Shown piece after piece: positions 27,143 to 36,700 of a stretch of DNA of 64,000 nucleotides. The translations under genes were made by a program, and so were the position numbers. This DNA is from Clostridium sp. DL-VIII (GTDB lineage Bacteria > Bacillota > Clostridia > Clostridiales > Clostridiaceae). The stretch's first letter is position 1. Every line of letters starts with the position of its first letter. Location of the stretch: NCBI RefSeq assembly GCF_000230835.1, contig NZ_CM001240.1:2674501-2738500 (forward strand). The letters are read 5' to 3'. The notes below the pieces were generated by a model. The model was not told the origin of the DNA, searched no databases, and was given only the letters and a program-made list of their open reading frames with translations.

Positions 27143-28315
27143 ATGAAAAAAGCAGTACATTTTGGAGCAGGTAACATTGGAAGAGGTTTTATTGGAGATC
27201 TTCTCCATCAATCAGGATATGAAGTTATTTTTGTAGATGTAAGTGAAGATTTAATTTCTAGCATTAATAATACGAATAGTTATGATCTATACCTTATTGA
27301 TCATAACTATGAGAAAAGAGTGATTGACCACGTAAGCGCTATTTCATCAATTAAAAATGCAGAAGAAGTTATTCAAGCTATTGTTGAAGCGGATATTATT
27401 ACTACTTCTGTATGGGCTAACAATTTATCTAAAATTGCTCCAGTTCTATGTAAAGGATTAAAGGAACGCTTAGTAGCTGGAAAAGAAAAAGTAAATGTAT
27501 TGGCATGTGAAAACGCTATGTTTGCTACTGATATTCTTAAAGAAGCGATGAAAAATTGTGGAGTGGAAATTACCAGCAAAGAGTTGGAAACGATTGCTGC
27601 TTTTCCCAACACAGCTGTAGATCGTATTGTTTTAGGTTTTGAAAAGGATGGCAAATTAGGAGTTAATATAGCTGATTACTTTGAATTAGCAGTTGAAGAA
27701 CCTAAGCTATGCAATCCAAAACAAAAGCCAATACAAGGAGCACGCTACACAGATAATTTACAGAAATATATAGAAAGAAAATTGTATGTGATTAATTGTG
27801 GGCATGCTTATGCAGGTTATCTTGGTTATACACATGGGTATGACAGCGTTCGTGATGTATTTATAAATGAGGAATTTGTTAAACAAATTCGTTGTGTCAT
27901 GATGGAATCTGCAAACTTAATTAGTAAAAAATATGATTTCTCGGAAGATGAAATGGATGAGTATGTTGAATTTGGTATTAGAAGGTATCAGGCAGAAGGG
28001 GTAGATTATAGTGTATCAATGGTCACACGTTCTCCAATTAGAAAATTAGGAGCTACTGATAGATTGGTAGGACCATGTGTTCAATGTGAGGAAAGAGATT
28101 TAAAAAATGAATATCTGCTAAAGGGCATCGCTTTAGTATTCTTGCTTGATAATGAGGATGTTGAGGCTGTAGAAGTACAAAAGTGTATTAAAGAAAAAGG
28201 GATTACTTATGCGATTGAACACTTTACAGGCATTAAGCAAGATGACAGAATGCATACATTGATTCTACAACATTACTATGAACAAAAAGCGATTCAGGAT
28301 AAATTAAGATATTAA
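27143..28315 (+). CDS. mtlD: Mannitol-1-phosphate 5-dehydrogenase family (hexitol-phosphate dehydrogenase)
   Basis: 390 residues from the ATG at 27143 behind GAGGTGG; a TTG at 27119 opens the frame without a site. N-terminal NAD-binding motif VHFGAGNIGRGFIG, typical of MtlD, and the C-terminal long-chain polyol dehydrogenase domain. MtlD oxidises mannitol-1-phosphate to fructose-6-phosphate with NAD. The linked AlsE-like epimerase suggests that the true substrate could be another hexitol phosphate giving allulose-6-phosphate. First gene of its operon, 116 bp before the EIICB gene. Confidence 0.88.
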   Translation: MKKAVHFGAGNIGRGFIGDLLHQSGYEVIFVDVSEDLISSINNTNSYDLYLIDHNYEKRVIDHVSAISSIKNAEEVIQAIVEADIITTSVWANNLSKIAPVLCKGLKERLVAGKEKVNVLACENAMFATDILKEAMKNCGVEITSKELETIAAFPNTAVDRIVLGFEKDGKLGVNIADYFELAVEEPKLCNPKQKPIQGARYTDNLQKYIERKLYVINCGHAYAGYLGYTHGYDSVRDVFINEEFVKQIRCVMMESANLISKKYDFSEDEMDEYVEFGIRRYQAEGVDYSVSMVTRSPIRKLGATDRLVGPCVQCEERDLKNEYLLKGIALVFLLDNEDVEAVEVQKCIKEKGITYAIEHFTGIKQDDRMHTLILQHYYEQKAIQDKLRY

Positions 28316-28431
28316 TTAGGAAGTATTTCATAATATATTGGTTAACTATTTAGTAAGGCAATAATACATTATTTTTGATTAAACACATATTTAAAAACAA
28401 AATAAAAAAGTATATTTAGGAGGATGAAATT

Positions 28432-29856
28432 ATGAGTCAAAACACTTCTATAAAAATGAGAATTCAGAAGTATGGAACATTTCTTAGCGGTATGGTAATG
28501 CCTAATATTGGAGCATTTATCGCATGGGGGTTTTTAACAGCATTATTTATTCCTACAGGATGGATTCCAAATGAATTTTTCGCCCGTTTAGTTTCACCGA
28601 CTCTTCAATATTTAATGCCAGTTCTAATTGGTTATACTGGTGGAACTATGATTCACGGACGTCGTGGTGGAGTAGCTGGTGCAATTGCAACTATGGGTGT
28701 AGTTGTTGGTGCTGAGGTACCTATGCTAGCTGGGGGTATGTTAATGGGACCGCTAGGAGCTTTCGTTATGAAAAAGGTGGATAAGCTATTTGAAGGAAAA
28801 GTTAAACCAGGTATGGAAATGCTAGTTGATAACTTTTCTATGGGATTCGTAGGCTTGTTCTTAATGCTTCTTGGATTAATAACAGTCCAACCAGTATTAA
28901 ATGCAATAATGAATGTTTTATCGACTGGTGTTCAATACCTAGTAAATGCTAATATATTACCATTTACATCAATTTTTGTACAAGTAGCGGATGTTCTATT
29001 CTTAAACAATGTAATTAATCATGGTATTATGGTACCATTAGGTGTTCAACAAGCAGCAGCTACAGGAAAATCAATTCTGTTCCTTGTAGAAGCAAATGGT
29101 AGTGTTTGGGTTGGAGTTGCGTTGGCTTTCGCAATATTTGGAAAAGGTATTGCTAAAAAGTCAGCACCAGCAGCAACAATTATAATGTTTTTTGGTGGGA
29201 TTGCAGAAGTAGTATTCCCTTATATATTATCTAAACCTAAGACAATTTTAGGACCTATAGCAGGAAATATTGCAGCACTTTTCACACTTAGTATTTTACA
29301 TGGTGGTACAGTTGCAGCTGTTTCTCCAGGAAGTTTTATAGCATTATTAGCTATGACTCCAAAGGGAACATTCTTTGCTAATATAGCAGGATATGCGGTA
29401 GGGTTAGTTGTAACTTGTGCAGTAACAGGATTACTTCTAATTGGAGATAAATCTGTAGATGAAGAAGAAAGCGAAGAAGAAAGTCCTGCAATTTCAATTC
29501 CTGGAATGCCAACTGCTACAACTTCTGTAACTTCTGCTTCTGCAACAGTTGTAAGATCAGCTGGAAAAATTAAAAATATTCTCTTCGCCTGTGATGCAGG
29601 AATGGGTTCAAGCGTAATGGGCGTTTCTCTAATGAAAAATAAATTGAATAAGGCTATGTTGGAGATAAATGTAGAGCATTCCTCAGTGAAAGATATTCCA
29701 GAAAGTGCAGATATTATTATCACAAGTAAAGCATTAGAAGAAAGAGTACACGATACAATTAAGAAATATAATAAAAGTATACCAGTATTTGGAGTGTCAA
29801 ATTTACTAGAAAACTCTGAATATGATAAAATTATAAATTATATAAAGAATTCTTAA
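28432..29856 (+). CDS. mtlA: PTS mannitol-type EIICB permease
   Basis: 474 residues behind TAGGAGGATG. Residues about 1-340 are the EIIC membrane domain (MVMPNIGAFIAWGFLTALFI, VLFLNNVINHGIMVPLG). A Thr/Ser/Ala linker follows. EIIB spans about 380-474 with phosphorylated cysteine C387 in CDAGMGSS. No EIIA is fused; the stand-alone EIIA at 33116 is the probable partner. It imports and phosphorylates a hexitol. A terminator hairpin follows at 29981. Confidence 0.92.
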   Translation: MSQNTSIKMRIQKYGTFLSGMVMPNIGAFIAWGFLTALFIPTGWIPNEFFARLVSPTLQYLMPVLIGYTGGTMIHGRRGGVAGAIATMGVVVGAEVPMLAGGMLMGPLGAFVMKKVDKLFEGKVKPGMEMLVDNFSMGFVGLFLMLLGLITVQPVLNAIMNVLSTGVQYLVNANILPFTSIFVQVADVLFLNNVINHGIMVPLGVQQAAATGKSILFLVEANGSVWVGVALAFAIFGKGIAKKSAPAATIIMFFGGIAEVVFPYILSKPKTILGPIAGNIAALFTLSILHGGTVAAVSPGSFIALLAMTPKGTFFANIAGYAVGLVVTCAVTGLLLIGDKSVDEEESEEESPAISIPGMPTATTSVTSASATVVRSAGKIKNILFACDAGMGSSVMGVSLMKNKLNKAMLEINVEHSSVKDIPESADIIITSKALEERVHDTIKKYNKSIPVFGVSNLLENSEYDKIINYIKNS

Positions 29857-29979
29857 TACTATAAAGAATTTCTTATGCTGCCGTAATTAAGAGGTAGGCT
29901 ATATGGAAGATGTCTGTGATAGTAGACCATTCCCATAATAAAAAAGGTCATGATAGAAAACGTTTATGTATAATATTTA

Positions 29980-30022
29980 AAACTCCAATCAATAGCATTT
30001 TAATTGGTTGGAGTTATTATTA
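29980..30022 (+). terminator. Terminator after the mtlA-like gene
   Basis: AACTCCAATCAA pairs with TTGGTTGGAGTT; a short T-rich tail follows. Another strong inverted repeat, TTCTTTAATGCAT / ATGCATTAAAGAA, lies at about 30107-30144 with no T run. No gene is present in 29857-30409. Confidence 0.75.
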
Positions 30023-30365
30023 ATTGTTTTATAAATAATATTGCAGATATATACTTTATTTTTGGGAAGAATTCTTAATTTTATAATTATTCACAGTAGT
30101 AAAATTCTTTAATGCATATCTTTCTAAACTAATGCATTAAAGAACTTTCATGTTTCAATCAATAAGTTTAATTAATTTTTATATATGCCTCTATTATTTG
30201 CAAATTTACTCATAAGTAAAAAAAACTCCAATCTAAAAAATAAAAGGCTAATTATGACATTAAATGCTTGTTCATTTAAAATCATTGCTTTATTCAATAT
30301 TAAAATTTGATGAGATTTTTTACTTGAATATATTTTAATAGATATAGCTGTGATTAAAATCATGC

Positions 30366-30411
30366 ATAAAAAATGATCAACACTTGTCTTTGTGTGGATC
30401 ATTTTTTTGTC
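30366..30411 (-). terminator. Terminator of the deoR gene (bidirectional)
   Basis: AAAAAATGATC and GATCATTTTTTT form a stem with further ACAC/GTGT pairing inside. It lies directly after the stop of the minus-strand regulator and has T runs in both directions. Confidence 0.75.
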
Positions 30412-31195
30412 ATTGATATTTTTGCAGTGTGATAACAGTCGTCATGTCATCGAGTTTTTGTTTTGTCTTTAGAGGTAAATCAGAGTCTGTAATAAAATAA
30501 TCAATGTCCCGCCACTCTGCATACTGGAGTAGAGCAGAATAAGATGCTTTCCGACTTTCTGAAATAACGATATTAGTTCTTGAATTGCGAACAATGGTTT
30601 GCTTTGCCTGCACATCTGAAAAGTCAGTGCCTGACGGACCATTATGCTGCTCGAATCCATTAGTACCTAAAAAGGCTGTATCAACTCTAATCTTGCTAAT
30701 AAAATCAATTGTTTGTAGTCCATCGATAGCCATAGTGGTTGGATTTAATTGACCACCAGTAATTAAAGTTCGGTTATTGCTTTTTACTAAGGTATTTGCA
30801 GCATTTAACGATGCGGTAACAATTGTATAGCCAGACATTTGACTTAAAAGTTCAGCGAGGCAATGAATTGTACTACCCGTATCTAAATAAATGACAGCAT
30901 TAGGTGGAATATATTCTAATGCTTTTTTGCATAACTGCATTTTTAGATCCATATTTTTATCTATCCGATTTTCTAGCGAGACTGTATCTAATTCTAATTC
31001 ATAATCGTTAGGAGCTAGGGCACCACCGTGACTTTTTTTTACAAGACCTTTTTCAGATAAATAGGTTAAATCTCGACGAATTGTTTCCTTAGATACTTGA
31101 AAAGATTTAGCAAGATCTTGAACCTTCATGCTACCATTGCTATTTAGCAACTCTACAATTTTCTGCTGTCGGTCCACAGCAAGTAGTTTTTCCAT
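30410..31195 (-). CDS. DeoR-family transcriptional repressor
   Basis: 261 residues from the ATG at 31195, which has AGAGG upstream on the minus strand; the open frame extends 32 codons further without a site. N-terminal DeoR helix-turn-helix (RQQKIVELLNSNGSMKVQDL...VSKETIRRDL), then the sugar-phosphate-sensing domain with YLDTGSTIHCLAE and FLGTNGF. It lies between the two hexitol operons, divergent from the 31573 operon. It probably binds the ACACATATAA-type sites at both promoters and is released by a sugar phosphate. Confidence 0.92.
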   Translation of the reverse strand: MEKLLAVDRQQKIVELLNSNGSMKVQDLAKSFQVSKETIRRDLTYLSEKGLVKKSHGGALAPNDYELELDTVSLENRIDKNMDLKMQLCKKALEYIPPNAVIYLDTGSTIHCLAELLSQMSGYTIVTASLNAANTLVKSNNRTLITGGQLNPTTMAIDGLQTIDFISKIRVDTAFLGTNGFEQHNGPSGTDFSDVQAKQTIVRNSRTNIVISESRKASYSALLQYAEWRDIDYFITDSDLPLKTKQKLDDMTTVITLQKYQ

Positions 31196-31438
31196 ACTCT
31201 GAACCTCTTTCCTATAAATATTTATAATTATTATAACACGATTATCCATTAAAAACAACAAATACATATTGAATATTGGGGAAAATAACAAAAAAACACA
31301 TTGTTAAAGTGAAAGAATTGCATAAGTTTGCATATGAGTTTCTAAATATTTATGAGAGTTTATATGCTTAAATGTGGTTATCATGTGTATAAATAATAAT
31401 TTACATGTTGATATAGTTGCTAAAATGACAAAATGGCA

Positions 31439-31500
31439 TTGACAAAACAAAAATAAATATATATAATACACATATAACAACAAAATAACACAAATAAACA
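31439..31500 (+). promoter_or_regulatory. Promoter P2 of the isomerase-epimerase operon with putative DeoR operators
   Basis: TTGACA (31439-31444), 17-bp spacer, TATAAT (31462-31467), followed by ACACATATAACAACAAAA and AACACAAATAAACA. The stretch TATAATACACATATAA is shared with P1 at 26829. A perfect small palindrome CGAGCAAAGTTTGCTCG follows at 31504-31520. Confidence 0.72.
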
Positions 31501-31572
31501 CGACGAGCAAAGTTTGCTCGATTTATTAAAGAACAGATTGTTTATCAAAGAGAATATGTTGATAGGAGTGAT

Positions 31573-32364
31573 ATGATGAATAAGAAACAGATCAATAATT
31601 GTCCACTTCCAGTTATGTTTGAGCAGGATAATTGTGAAATGCATTTTGAAGAAGAAGTAAATTGTATAAGTTCATCTGGTAAATCTACTAGTCAGATGAA
31701 AAACTTATTAAAAAATCCAGATGTTCTAAATGAAGAAGTTTTTTATAACTTTTATGAAGGCGTAATGATGAAACAGGATGTTGATTTATTTGCAAAGCAT
31801 AAACTGAGATATGATTTAATTGTAGTTAGACCAGGTAACATGGGAGATGAATTCAAAAAAACATCTGGACATTATCATTGTCAGGTTCCAGATCAAGGAA
31901 TTTCATATCCTGAAATTTACGAAGTTATGCAAGGAAATGCAGTTTTTGTATTACAGAAATCAAATGAAAATGGAGATATTGTTGAAGCTTATGCAGTTAA
32001 AGCTAATTCAGGTGACAAATTGCTTATACCACCAGATTATGGTCATGTGACTATTAATGTTGGAAATGAACCGTTGGTTTTTGCAGATTTAGTTTCTACT
32101 GAATGTAGTAATATGTATGGACCTATTGGTGAAAATCATGGAATGAGTTACTATATCACGGAAAATGGAAATTTAGGATTTAAAGCAGTTGTGAATCCTA
32201 ATTATGGGAATGTGGCTGATGTAAAAATCACAAATATATCAGAAAATCCATCATTGGGAATTTCTATGGACAAGCCGATTTATGATCAATTCGTAGAAAA
32301 TCCAAGTTTATATGATTATTTGAATAATCCTATTAATTATATGGATAAGTTCATTAAATTTTAA
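31573..32364 (+). CDS. Cupin-type phosphoglucose isomerase
   Basis: 263 residues behind AGGAGTG. The cupin motif KTSGHYHCQ...PEIYEVMQGNAVFVLQ is that of the archaeal/cupin GPI family, with metal-binding histidines and glutamate. It interconverts fructose-6-phosphate and glucose-6-phosphate, unrelated in fold to standard Pgi. Here it heads an operon with an epimerase, EIIA and phosphofructokinase. Activity on another ketose phosphate cannot be excluded. ATG at 31576 is an alternative start. Confidence 0.85.
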   Translation: MMNKKQINNCPLPVMFEQDNCEMHFEEEVNCISSSGKSTSQMKNLLKNPDVLNEEVFYNFYEGVMMKQDVDLFAKHKLRYDLIVVRPGNMGDEFKKTSGHYHCQVPDQGISYPEIYEVMQGNAVFVLQKSNENGDIVEAYAVKANSGDKLLIPPDYGHVTINVGNEPLVFADLVSTECSNMYGPIGENHGMSYYITENGNLGFKAVVNPNYGNVADVKITNISENPSLGISMDKPIYDQFVENPSLYDYLNNPINYMDKFIKF

Positions 32365-32394
32365 TAAGTTTAGTAGAAGAAAGGATGATAATTT

Positions 32395-33072
32395 ATGAAA
32401 CCAATGTTTGCACCATCACTTATGTGCGCTAACTTTTTAGACTTAAAAAACCAAATTGAAATTTTAAATGAGAGGGCAGATATCTTTCATGTCGATATTA
32501 TGGATGGACATTATGTGAAAAACTTTTCGTTGTCTCCAGCTATGATGGAACAATTAAAAACAATTACTAAAATTCCAATGGATGCTCACTTAATGGTGGA
32601 AAATCCTGCAGATTTTTTAGAAGGTATAGCAAAAGCAGGAGCAACTTATATTTCACCACATGCTGAAACAATTAATAAGGATGCATTCAGAATTATGCGT
32701 ACTATAAAAGCTTTAGGTTGTAAAACTGGTGTTGTACTTAATCCTGCAACCCCTGTGGAATACATTAAGCATTATCTTGGTATGTTAGATAAAATTACAA
32801 TATTAACAGTAGATGCTGGATTTGCTGGTCAGACATTTATTGAAGAAATGCTAGATAAAATTGAAGAAGTTAAAAGATTACGTGAAGAGAATGGATATTC
32901 TTACCTTATTGAAGTTGATGGTTCATGTAATGAAAAGACTTTCAAAAAATTAGCTGAAGCAGGTACAGAAGTGTTTATCGTTGGATCATCAGGATTGTTT
33001 AATTTAGATGCAGATTTAAAAGTTTCATGGGATAAAATGATGAATATGTTTAATAAATGTATTAATAATTAA
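32395..33072 (+). CDS. alsE: D-allulose-6-phosphate 3-epimerase-like (ribulose-phosphate 3-epimerase family)
   Basis: 225 residues, TIM-barrel epimerase. Residues match AlsE better than Rpe: SPSLMCANFLDLKNQIE, FHVDIMDGHYVKNFSLSP, VLNPATPVEYIKHY, LTVDAGFAGQTFIEEMLDKI, IEVDGSCNEKTFKKL, FIVGSSGLFN. AlsE turns allulose-6-phosphate into fructose-6-phosphate. Ribosome site AAAGGATG. This gene is what makes the pathway unlike ordinary mannitol use. The Rpe/AlsE split is by recalled sequence and should be tested. Confidence 0.82.
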   Translation: MKPMFAPSLMCANFLDLKNQIEILNERADIFHVDIMDGHYVKNFSLSPAMMEQLKTITKIPMDAHLMVENPADFLEGIAKAGATYISPHAETINKDAFRIMRTIKALGCKTGVVLNPATPVEYIKHYLGMLDKITILTVDAGFAGQTFIEEMLDKIEEVKRLREENGYSYLIEVDGSCNEKTFKKLAEAGTEVFIVGSSGLFNLDADLKVSWDKMMNMFNKCINN

Positions 33073-33115
33073 ACATTAATATAGGATGACAACAGTGTTA
33101 GAAGGAGGGATTACT

Positions 33116-33556
33116 TTGAAGCGTGCTATACTTTGTGAAGATAATATTATCCTTAATGCAAGATTCGATAACAAATGGGATGCGATTCGCGCTTGTGGAG
33201 ATACCTTAGTGAAAAATGGATACGTTTATAAAGAATATGTAGAGCGCATGGTAGATCGGGAAAGAGGAGCAACGGTGTATATTGGTAATAATCTAGCTAT
33301 TCCACATGGAACAGATGGATCAGAGCCGTACATTATTACATCGGGAATATCAGTTTTACAAGTTCCAGATGGTGTACAATTTGAAGATGGAATAGCCTAT
33401 ATTCTAATTGGTATCGCTGGTAGAGACGGAGAGCATATAAAAATTCTTGGTTCAATTGCTACCGTGTGTTCAGATATAGGTAATGTTCAAAAATTGCGTG
33501 AAGCAAAAGATAAAAAAGTAATCTGTAATATTTTAGAAGAAATAGAAGTTATCTAA
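33116..33556 (+). CDS. mtlF: PTS mannitol/fructose-type EIIA
   Basis: 146 residues. I chose the TTG at 33116 because AAGGAGGG lies just upstream; the frame extends to an ATG at 33086 whose own sequence contains that site. EIIA fold with phosphorylated histidine H64 in AIPHGTDGSE. It passes phosphate from HPr to the EIICB at 28432, in the other operon, which ties the two transcription units together. Confidence 0.88.
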   Translation: MKRAILCEDNIILNARFDNKWDAIRACGDTLVKNGYVYKEYVERMVDRERGATVYIGNNLAIPHGTDGSEPYIITSGISVLQVPDGVQFEDGIAYILIGIAGRDGEHIKILGSIATVCSDIGNVQKLREAKDKKVICNILEEIEVI

Positions 33557-33665
33557 TAACTTTTGCTATTAAGTAAATGAAAAAGTAGTAAACGATTGTG
33601 ATAAAAAGTATATGAATGAAATACTGAATATAGTAAGCAATAGCATAATAAGCAAGCTAAAATAA

Positions 33666-33692
33666 TGAGCTTGAAGTGTATCAAGCTCATCT
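33666..33692 (+). other. Intercistronic hairpin before pfkA
   Basis: ATGAGCTTGA / TCAAGCTCAT is a perfect 10-bp stem with a 6-nt loop and no T run. It may stabilise the upstream transcript or cause partial termination between the EIIA and phosphofructokinase genes. Confidence 0.5.
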
Positions 33693-33711
33693 TAGAAAAG
33701 AGGATAAAGGA

Positions 33712-34671
33712 ATGAAGAAAATTGGTGTACTTACCAGCGGTGGAGATGCACCAGGGATGAATGCGGCCATTAGAGCTGTAGTTCGGACTGCACATCATTA
33801 TAATCTTAAAGTCGTTGGTATTAAGCGAGGCTATACCGGTCTTTTAAAAGGAGAAATAAAAGAGATGAATGTATCTTCGGTTGGAGATATTATTCATAAA
33901 GGTGGAACCATTTTAAAATCGTCACGGTGTGAAAAAATGAAATCAGATGAAGGAATTCAAGCTGCCAGTACTATATTAAAAGAGCATGAGATTGAAGGAT
34001 TAGTAGTAATTGGTGGTGATGGTTCATTTCAAGGAGCCAACAAACTTAGTAGAGAAAATATACAGGTTATAGGTATTCCTGGAACTATAGATAACGATTT
34101 GCCTTATACCGATTATACAATTGGTTTTGACACAGCACTTAATACAGTATTAGATGCGATCAGTAAAATAAGAGACACATCCATGTCTCATGAAAAAGTT
34201 ACTATTATTGAAGTTATGGGAAGATGCTGTGGGGATATTGCTCTATATGCTGGTCTTGCAGGTGGGGCAGAAAGCATTCTCATTCCAGAAAAACAATATG
34301 AACTTAGCGATATAGCACAGAAATTATTACAAGGAAAAAAGCGTGGTAAGGCTCACAATATTATCGTTTTAGCAGAAGGAAGAGGTTCAGCAGAAGATTT
34401 GAAAAAAGAAATATTACAACAGACTGGTATTGAATCTAGGGTTACGGTATTGGGATTTTTGCAAAGAGGCGGTGCACCTACTGCTTTTGATAGAATTTTG
34501 GCAAGCCAAATGGGGGCAAAAGCAGTTGAGCTTCTGCTAGAAGGGAAGTCAAATTGTGCCATTGGTATTAGAGATAACCATTTAATAGCAGACAATATAT
34601 GTGATGCTATAAAAAAAGAAAAAGTCTTTGCAGATGATTTGTTTAAATTATCACAAATTTTATCTATCTAA
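33712..34671 (+). CDS. pfkA: 6-phosphofructokinase
   Basis: 319 residues from the ATG at 33712 behind AAAGGA; the usual PfkA length. Motifs: TSGGDAPGMNAAIRAVVR, IGGDGSFQGA, GIPGTIDNDLPYTD (catalytic aspartate), GFLQRGG. ATP-dependent type. It commits fructose-6-phosphate formed by the upstream enzymes to glycolysis. Probably an extra copy besides a housekeeping one, which I cannot see in this window. Confidence 0.93.
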   Translation: MKKIGVLTSGGDAPGMNAAIRAVVRTAHHYNLKVVGIKRGYTGLLKGEIKEMNVSSVGDIIHKGGTILKSSRCEKMKSDEGIQAASTILKEHEIEGLVVIGGDGSFQGANKLSRENIQVIGIPGTIDNDLPYTDYTIGFDTALNTVLDAISKIRDTSMSHEKVTIIEVMGRCCGDIALYAGLAGGAESILIPEKQYELSDIAQKLLQGKKRGKAHNIIVLAEGRGSAEDLKKEILQQTGIESRVTVLGFLQRGGAPTAFDRILASQMGAKAVELLLEGKSNCAIGIRDNHLIADNICDAIKKEKVFADDLFKLSQILSI

Positions 34672-34847
34672 TATTGGCAGAACGTATATTGGTATTGAAT
34701 ATTCATTAAAAGCTACGATGAAACCTTTAATAAATAACAAAAGATTTTATTTAAGAACATTCCTTTGATTGGTTTAATATTTGTAATAATTCTATTATTC
34801 CAGAAAGGGATGTTTTCGTTTTAAAAAAATATAAGGAGGAATAATTT

Positions 34848-35669
34848 ATGAATATACCTGAATTAAAAAATGTAGCTAAAAATGTAAGAATAAACATTAT
34901 AGAAGCTGTAGCAGCTGCAAAGTCAGGACATCCAGGAGGATCTTTATCAGTTACAGATATATTAACAGTATTGTATTTCGATAAGATGAATATTGATCCT
35001 AAAAATCCAAAATGGGAAGATAGAGATAGATTGGTACTATCAAAAGGTCATGTAGCTCCAGCGCTTTATGCTACGTTAGCTGAAAGAGGATATTTTCCAA
35101 AAGAAGAATTAGTTAAATTAAGAAAGATTGGCGCTATGTTACAAGGTCATCCAGATATGAAATCAACACCGGGTATTGATATGTCAACTGGTTCACTAGG
35201 GCAAGGTTTATCAGCCGCAAATGGAATGGCGCTATCTGCAAAACTTGATAATAAAGATCACAATATATATGTAATTCTTGGAGATGGAGAAGTTCAAGAA
35301 GGTCAAATTTGGGAAGCGGCAATGAGTTCTGCACATTATAAATTAGATAATATAATAGCAATATTAGATTTTAACGGTCTACAAATAGATGGCCCAAATA
35401 AAGAAGTTATGAATATAAATCCGATTGATGAGAAATTTGCAGCATTTGGATGGCATGTAATTAAAATAGATGGACATGACTTAGAAGCAATAGGAAGTGC
35501 TATAGATGAAGCTAAGGCTATTAAGGGTAAACCTACAGTTATAATTGCAAAAACTGTAAAGGGTAAAGGAGTATCATTTATGGAAAATCAAGCAGGCTGG
35601 CATGGAACAGCTCCAAATGAAGAGCAAAGAAAAGCAGCTATAGAAGAATTAGGAAGGGGAGAAGCATAA
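34848..35669 (+). CDS. Transketolase, N-terminal subunit
   Basis: 273 residues behind AAGGAGG. The thiamine-diphosphate-binding half: [45 protein letters not shown]. Transketolase is encoded here in two pieces, as is common in clostridia. The stop overlaps the ATG of the C-terminal subunit by one base, so the two are translationally coupled. Confidence 0.93.
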   Translation: MNIPELKNVAKNVRINIIEAVAAAKSGHPGGSLSVTDILTVLYFDKMNIDPKNPKWEDRDRLVLSKGHVAPALYATLAERGYFPKEELVKLRKIGAMLQGHPDMKSTPGIDMSTGSLGQGLSAANGMALSAKLDNKDHNIYVILGDGEVQEGQIWEAAMSSAHYKLDNIIAILDFNGLQIDGPNKEVMNINPIDEKFAAFGWHVIKIDGHDLEAIGSAIDEAKAIKGKPTVIIAKTVKGKGVSFMENQAGWHGTAPNEEQRKAAIEELGRGEA

Positions 35670-36586
35670 TGGGAGCAGCAACTAGAGAAGCATACGGTAA
35701 AACGTTAGTAGAATTAAGTAAAAACGAAAAAGTAGTAGTTTTAGATGCAGATTTAGCGCAGGCTACAAAGACAATAGAATTTAAAAAAGTCTGCCCAGAA
35801 AGATTTTTTGATATGGGTATAGCGGAACAGGACATGATAGCAACAGCAGCGGGATTTGCAGCAAGTGGTAAGATTCCATTTGCAAGTTCTTTTGCTATAT
35901 TTGCAGCAGGCAGGGCTTTTGAACAAATTAGAAATTCTGTATGTTATCCAAAATTAAATGTGAAAATAGCAGCAACACATGCTGGAGTAACAGTAGGAGA
36001 AGACGGAGGTACTCATCAGGCAGTTGAAGATATAGCATTAATGAGAAGTATACCTAATATGGTAGTATTGAATCCAGCAGATGATATAGAAGCAAAAGCA
36101 GCAATATATGCAGCAGCAGAATATTATGGACCAGTATATATAAGGCTAGGCAGAGCTGCTACACCAACAATTCATGACGAAAACTATAAGTTTGAAATTG
36201 GAAAAGGTGAAATTTTAAAAGAAGGTAAAGATGTTGCAATAATTGCAACTGGAATGATGGTTGCTAAGGTCCTGGAAGCAGCAGAAAAATTAAAAGACCA
36301 AGGTATAAATGCAACAGTTGTAAATATTGCAACTATAAAACCAATAGATAAAGATATTATTGTTAAAGTAGCAAAGGAAAATGGTAAAGTTGTAACTGTA
36401 GAAGAACATAGTGTAATTGGCGGATTAGGCTCAGCTGTTTGTGAAGTATTGTCACAAGAATTACCTACTAAAATTAAATTGATTGGTTTAAATGATGTAT
36501 TTGGTCAGTCAGGAACCCCAAATGCATTATTAGAGCATTACGGTTTAACAACAGATAATATAGTTGAAACTGTAAAGTTGTTTTAG
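35669..36586 (+). CDS. Transketolase, C-terminal subunit
   Basis: 305 residues with the pyrimidine-binding domain (MGIAEQDMIATAAGFAASGK, THAGVTVGEDGGTHQAVED) and the C-terminal domain. Forms the enzyme with the preceding subunit. It links pentose and hexose phosphates; fructose-6-phosphate from the hexitol pathway is one of its substrates. Confidence 0.93.
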   Translation: MGAATREAYGKTLVELSKNEKVVVLDADLAQATKTIEFKKVCPERFFDMGIAEQDMIATAAGFAASGKIPFASSFAIFAAGRAFEQIRNSVCYPKLNVKIAATHAGVTVGEDGGTHQAVEDIALMRSIPNMVVLNPADDIEAKAAIYAAAEYYGPVYIRLGRAATPTIHDENYKFEIGKGEILKEGKDVAIIATGMMVAKVLEAAEKLKDQGINATVVNIATIKPIDKDIIVKVAKENGKVVTVEEHSVIGGLGSAVCEVLSQELPTKIKLIGLNDVFGQSGTPNALLEHYGLTTDNIVETVKLF

Positions 36587-36700
36587 AAAAGTAGTATGAA
36601 AGATCCTATGCTTTTAACAATTATTAATCAGCTATTTTCATGCATAATTGAAATTTATAGTTATACTTTATAAACTAAATGCAGTAGGAGGTATCGTAAT

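Noticed and set aside
29220..29723. 167-codon minus-strand frame inside the EIICB gene
   Set aside because: It is antisense to a well-conserved membrane protein and has no ribosome site or known motif.
29943..29956. AGAAAACGTTTATG, a cre-like sequence
   Set aside because: It lies after the mtlA-like gene and before a terminator, far from any start; the match is partial.
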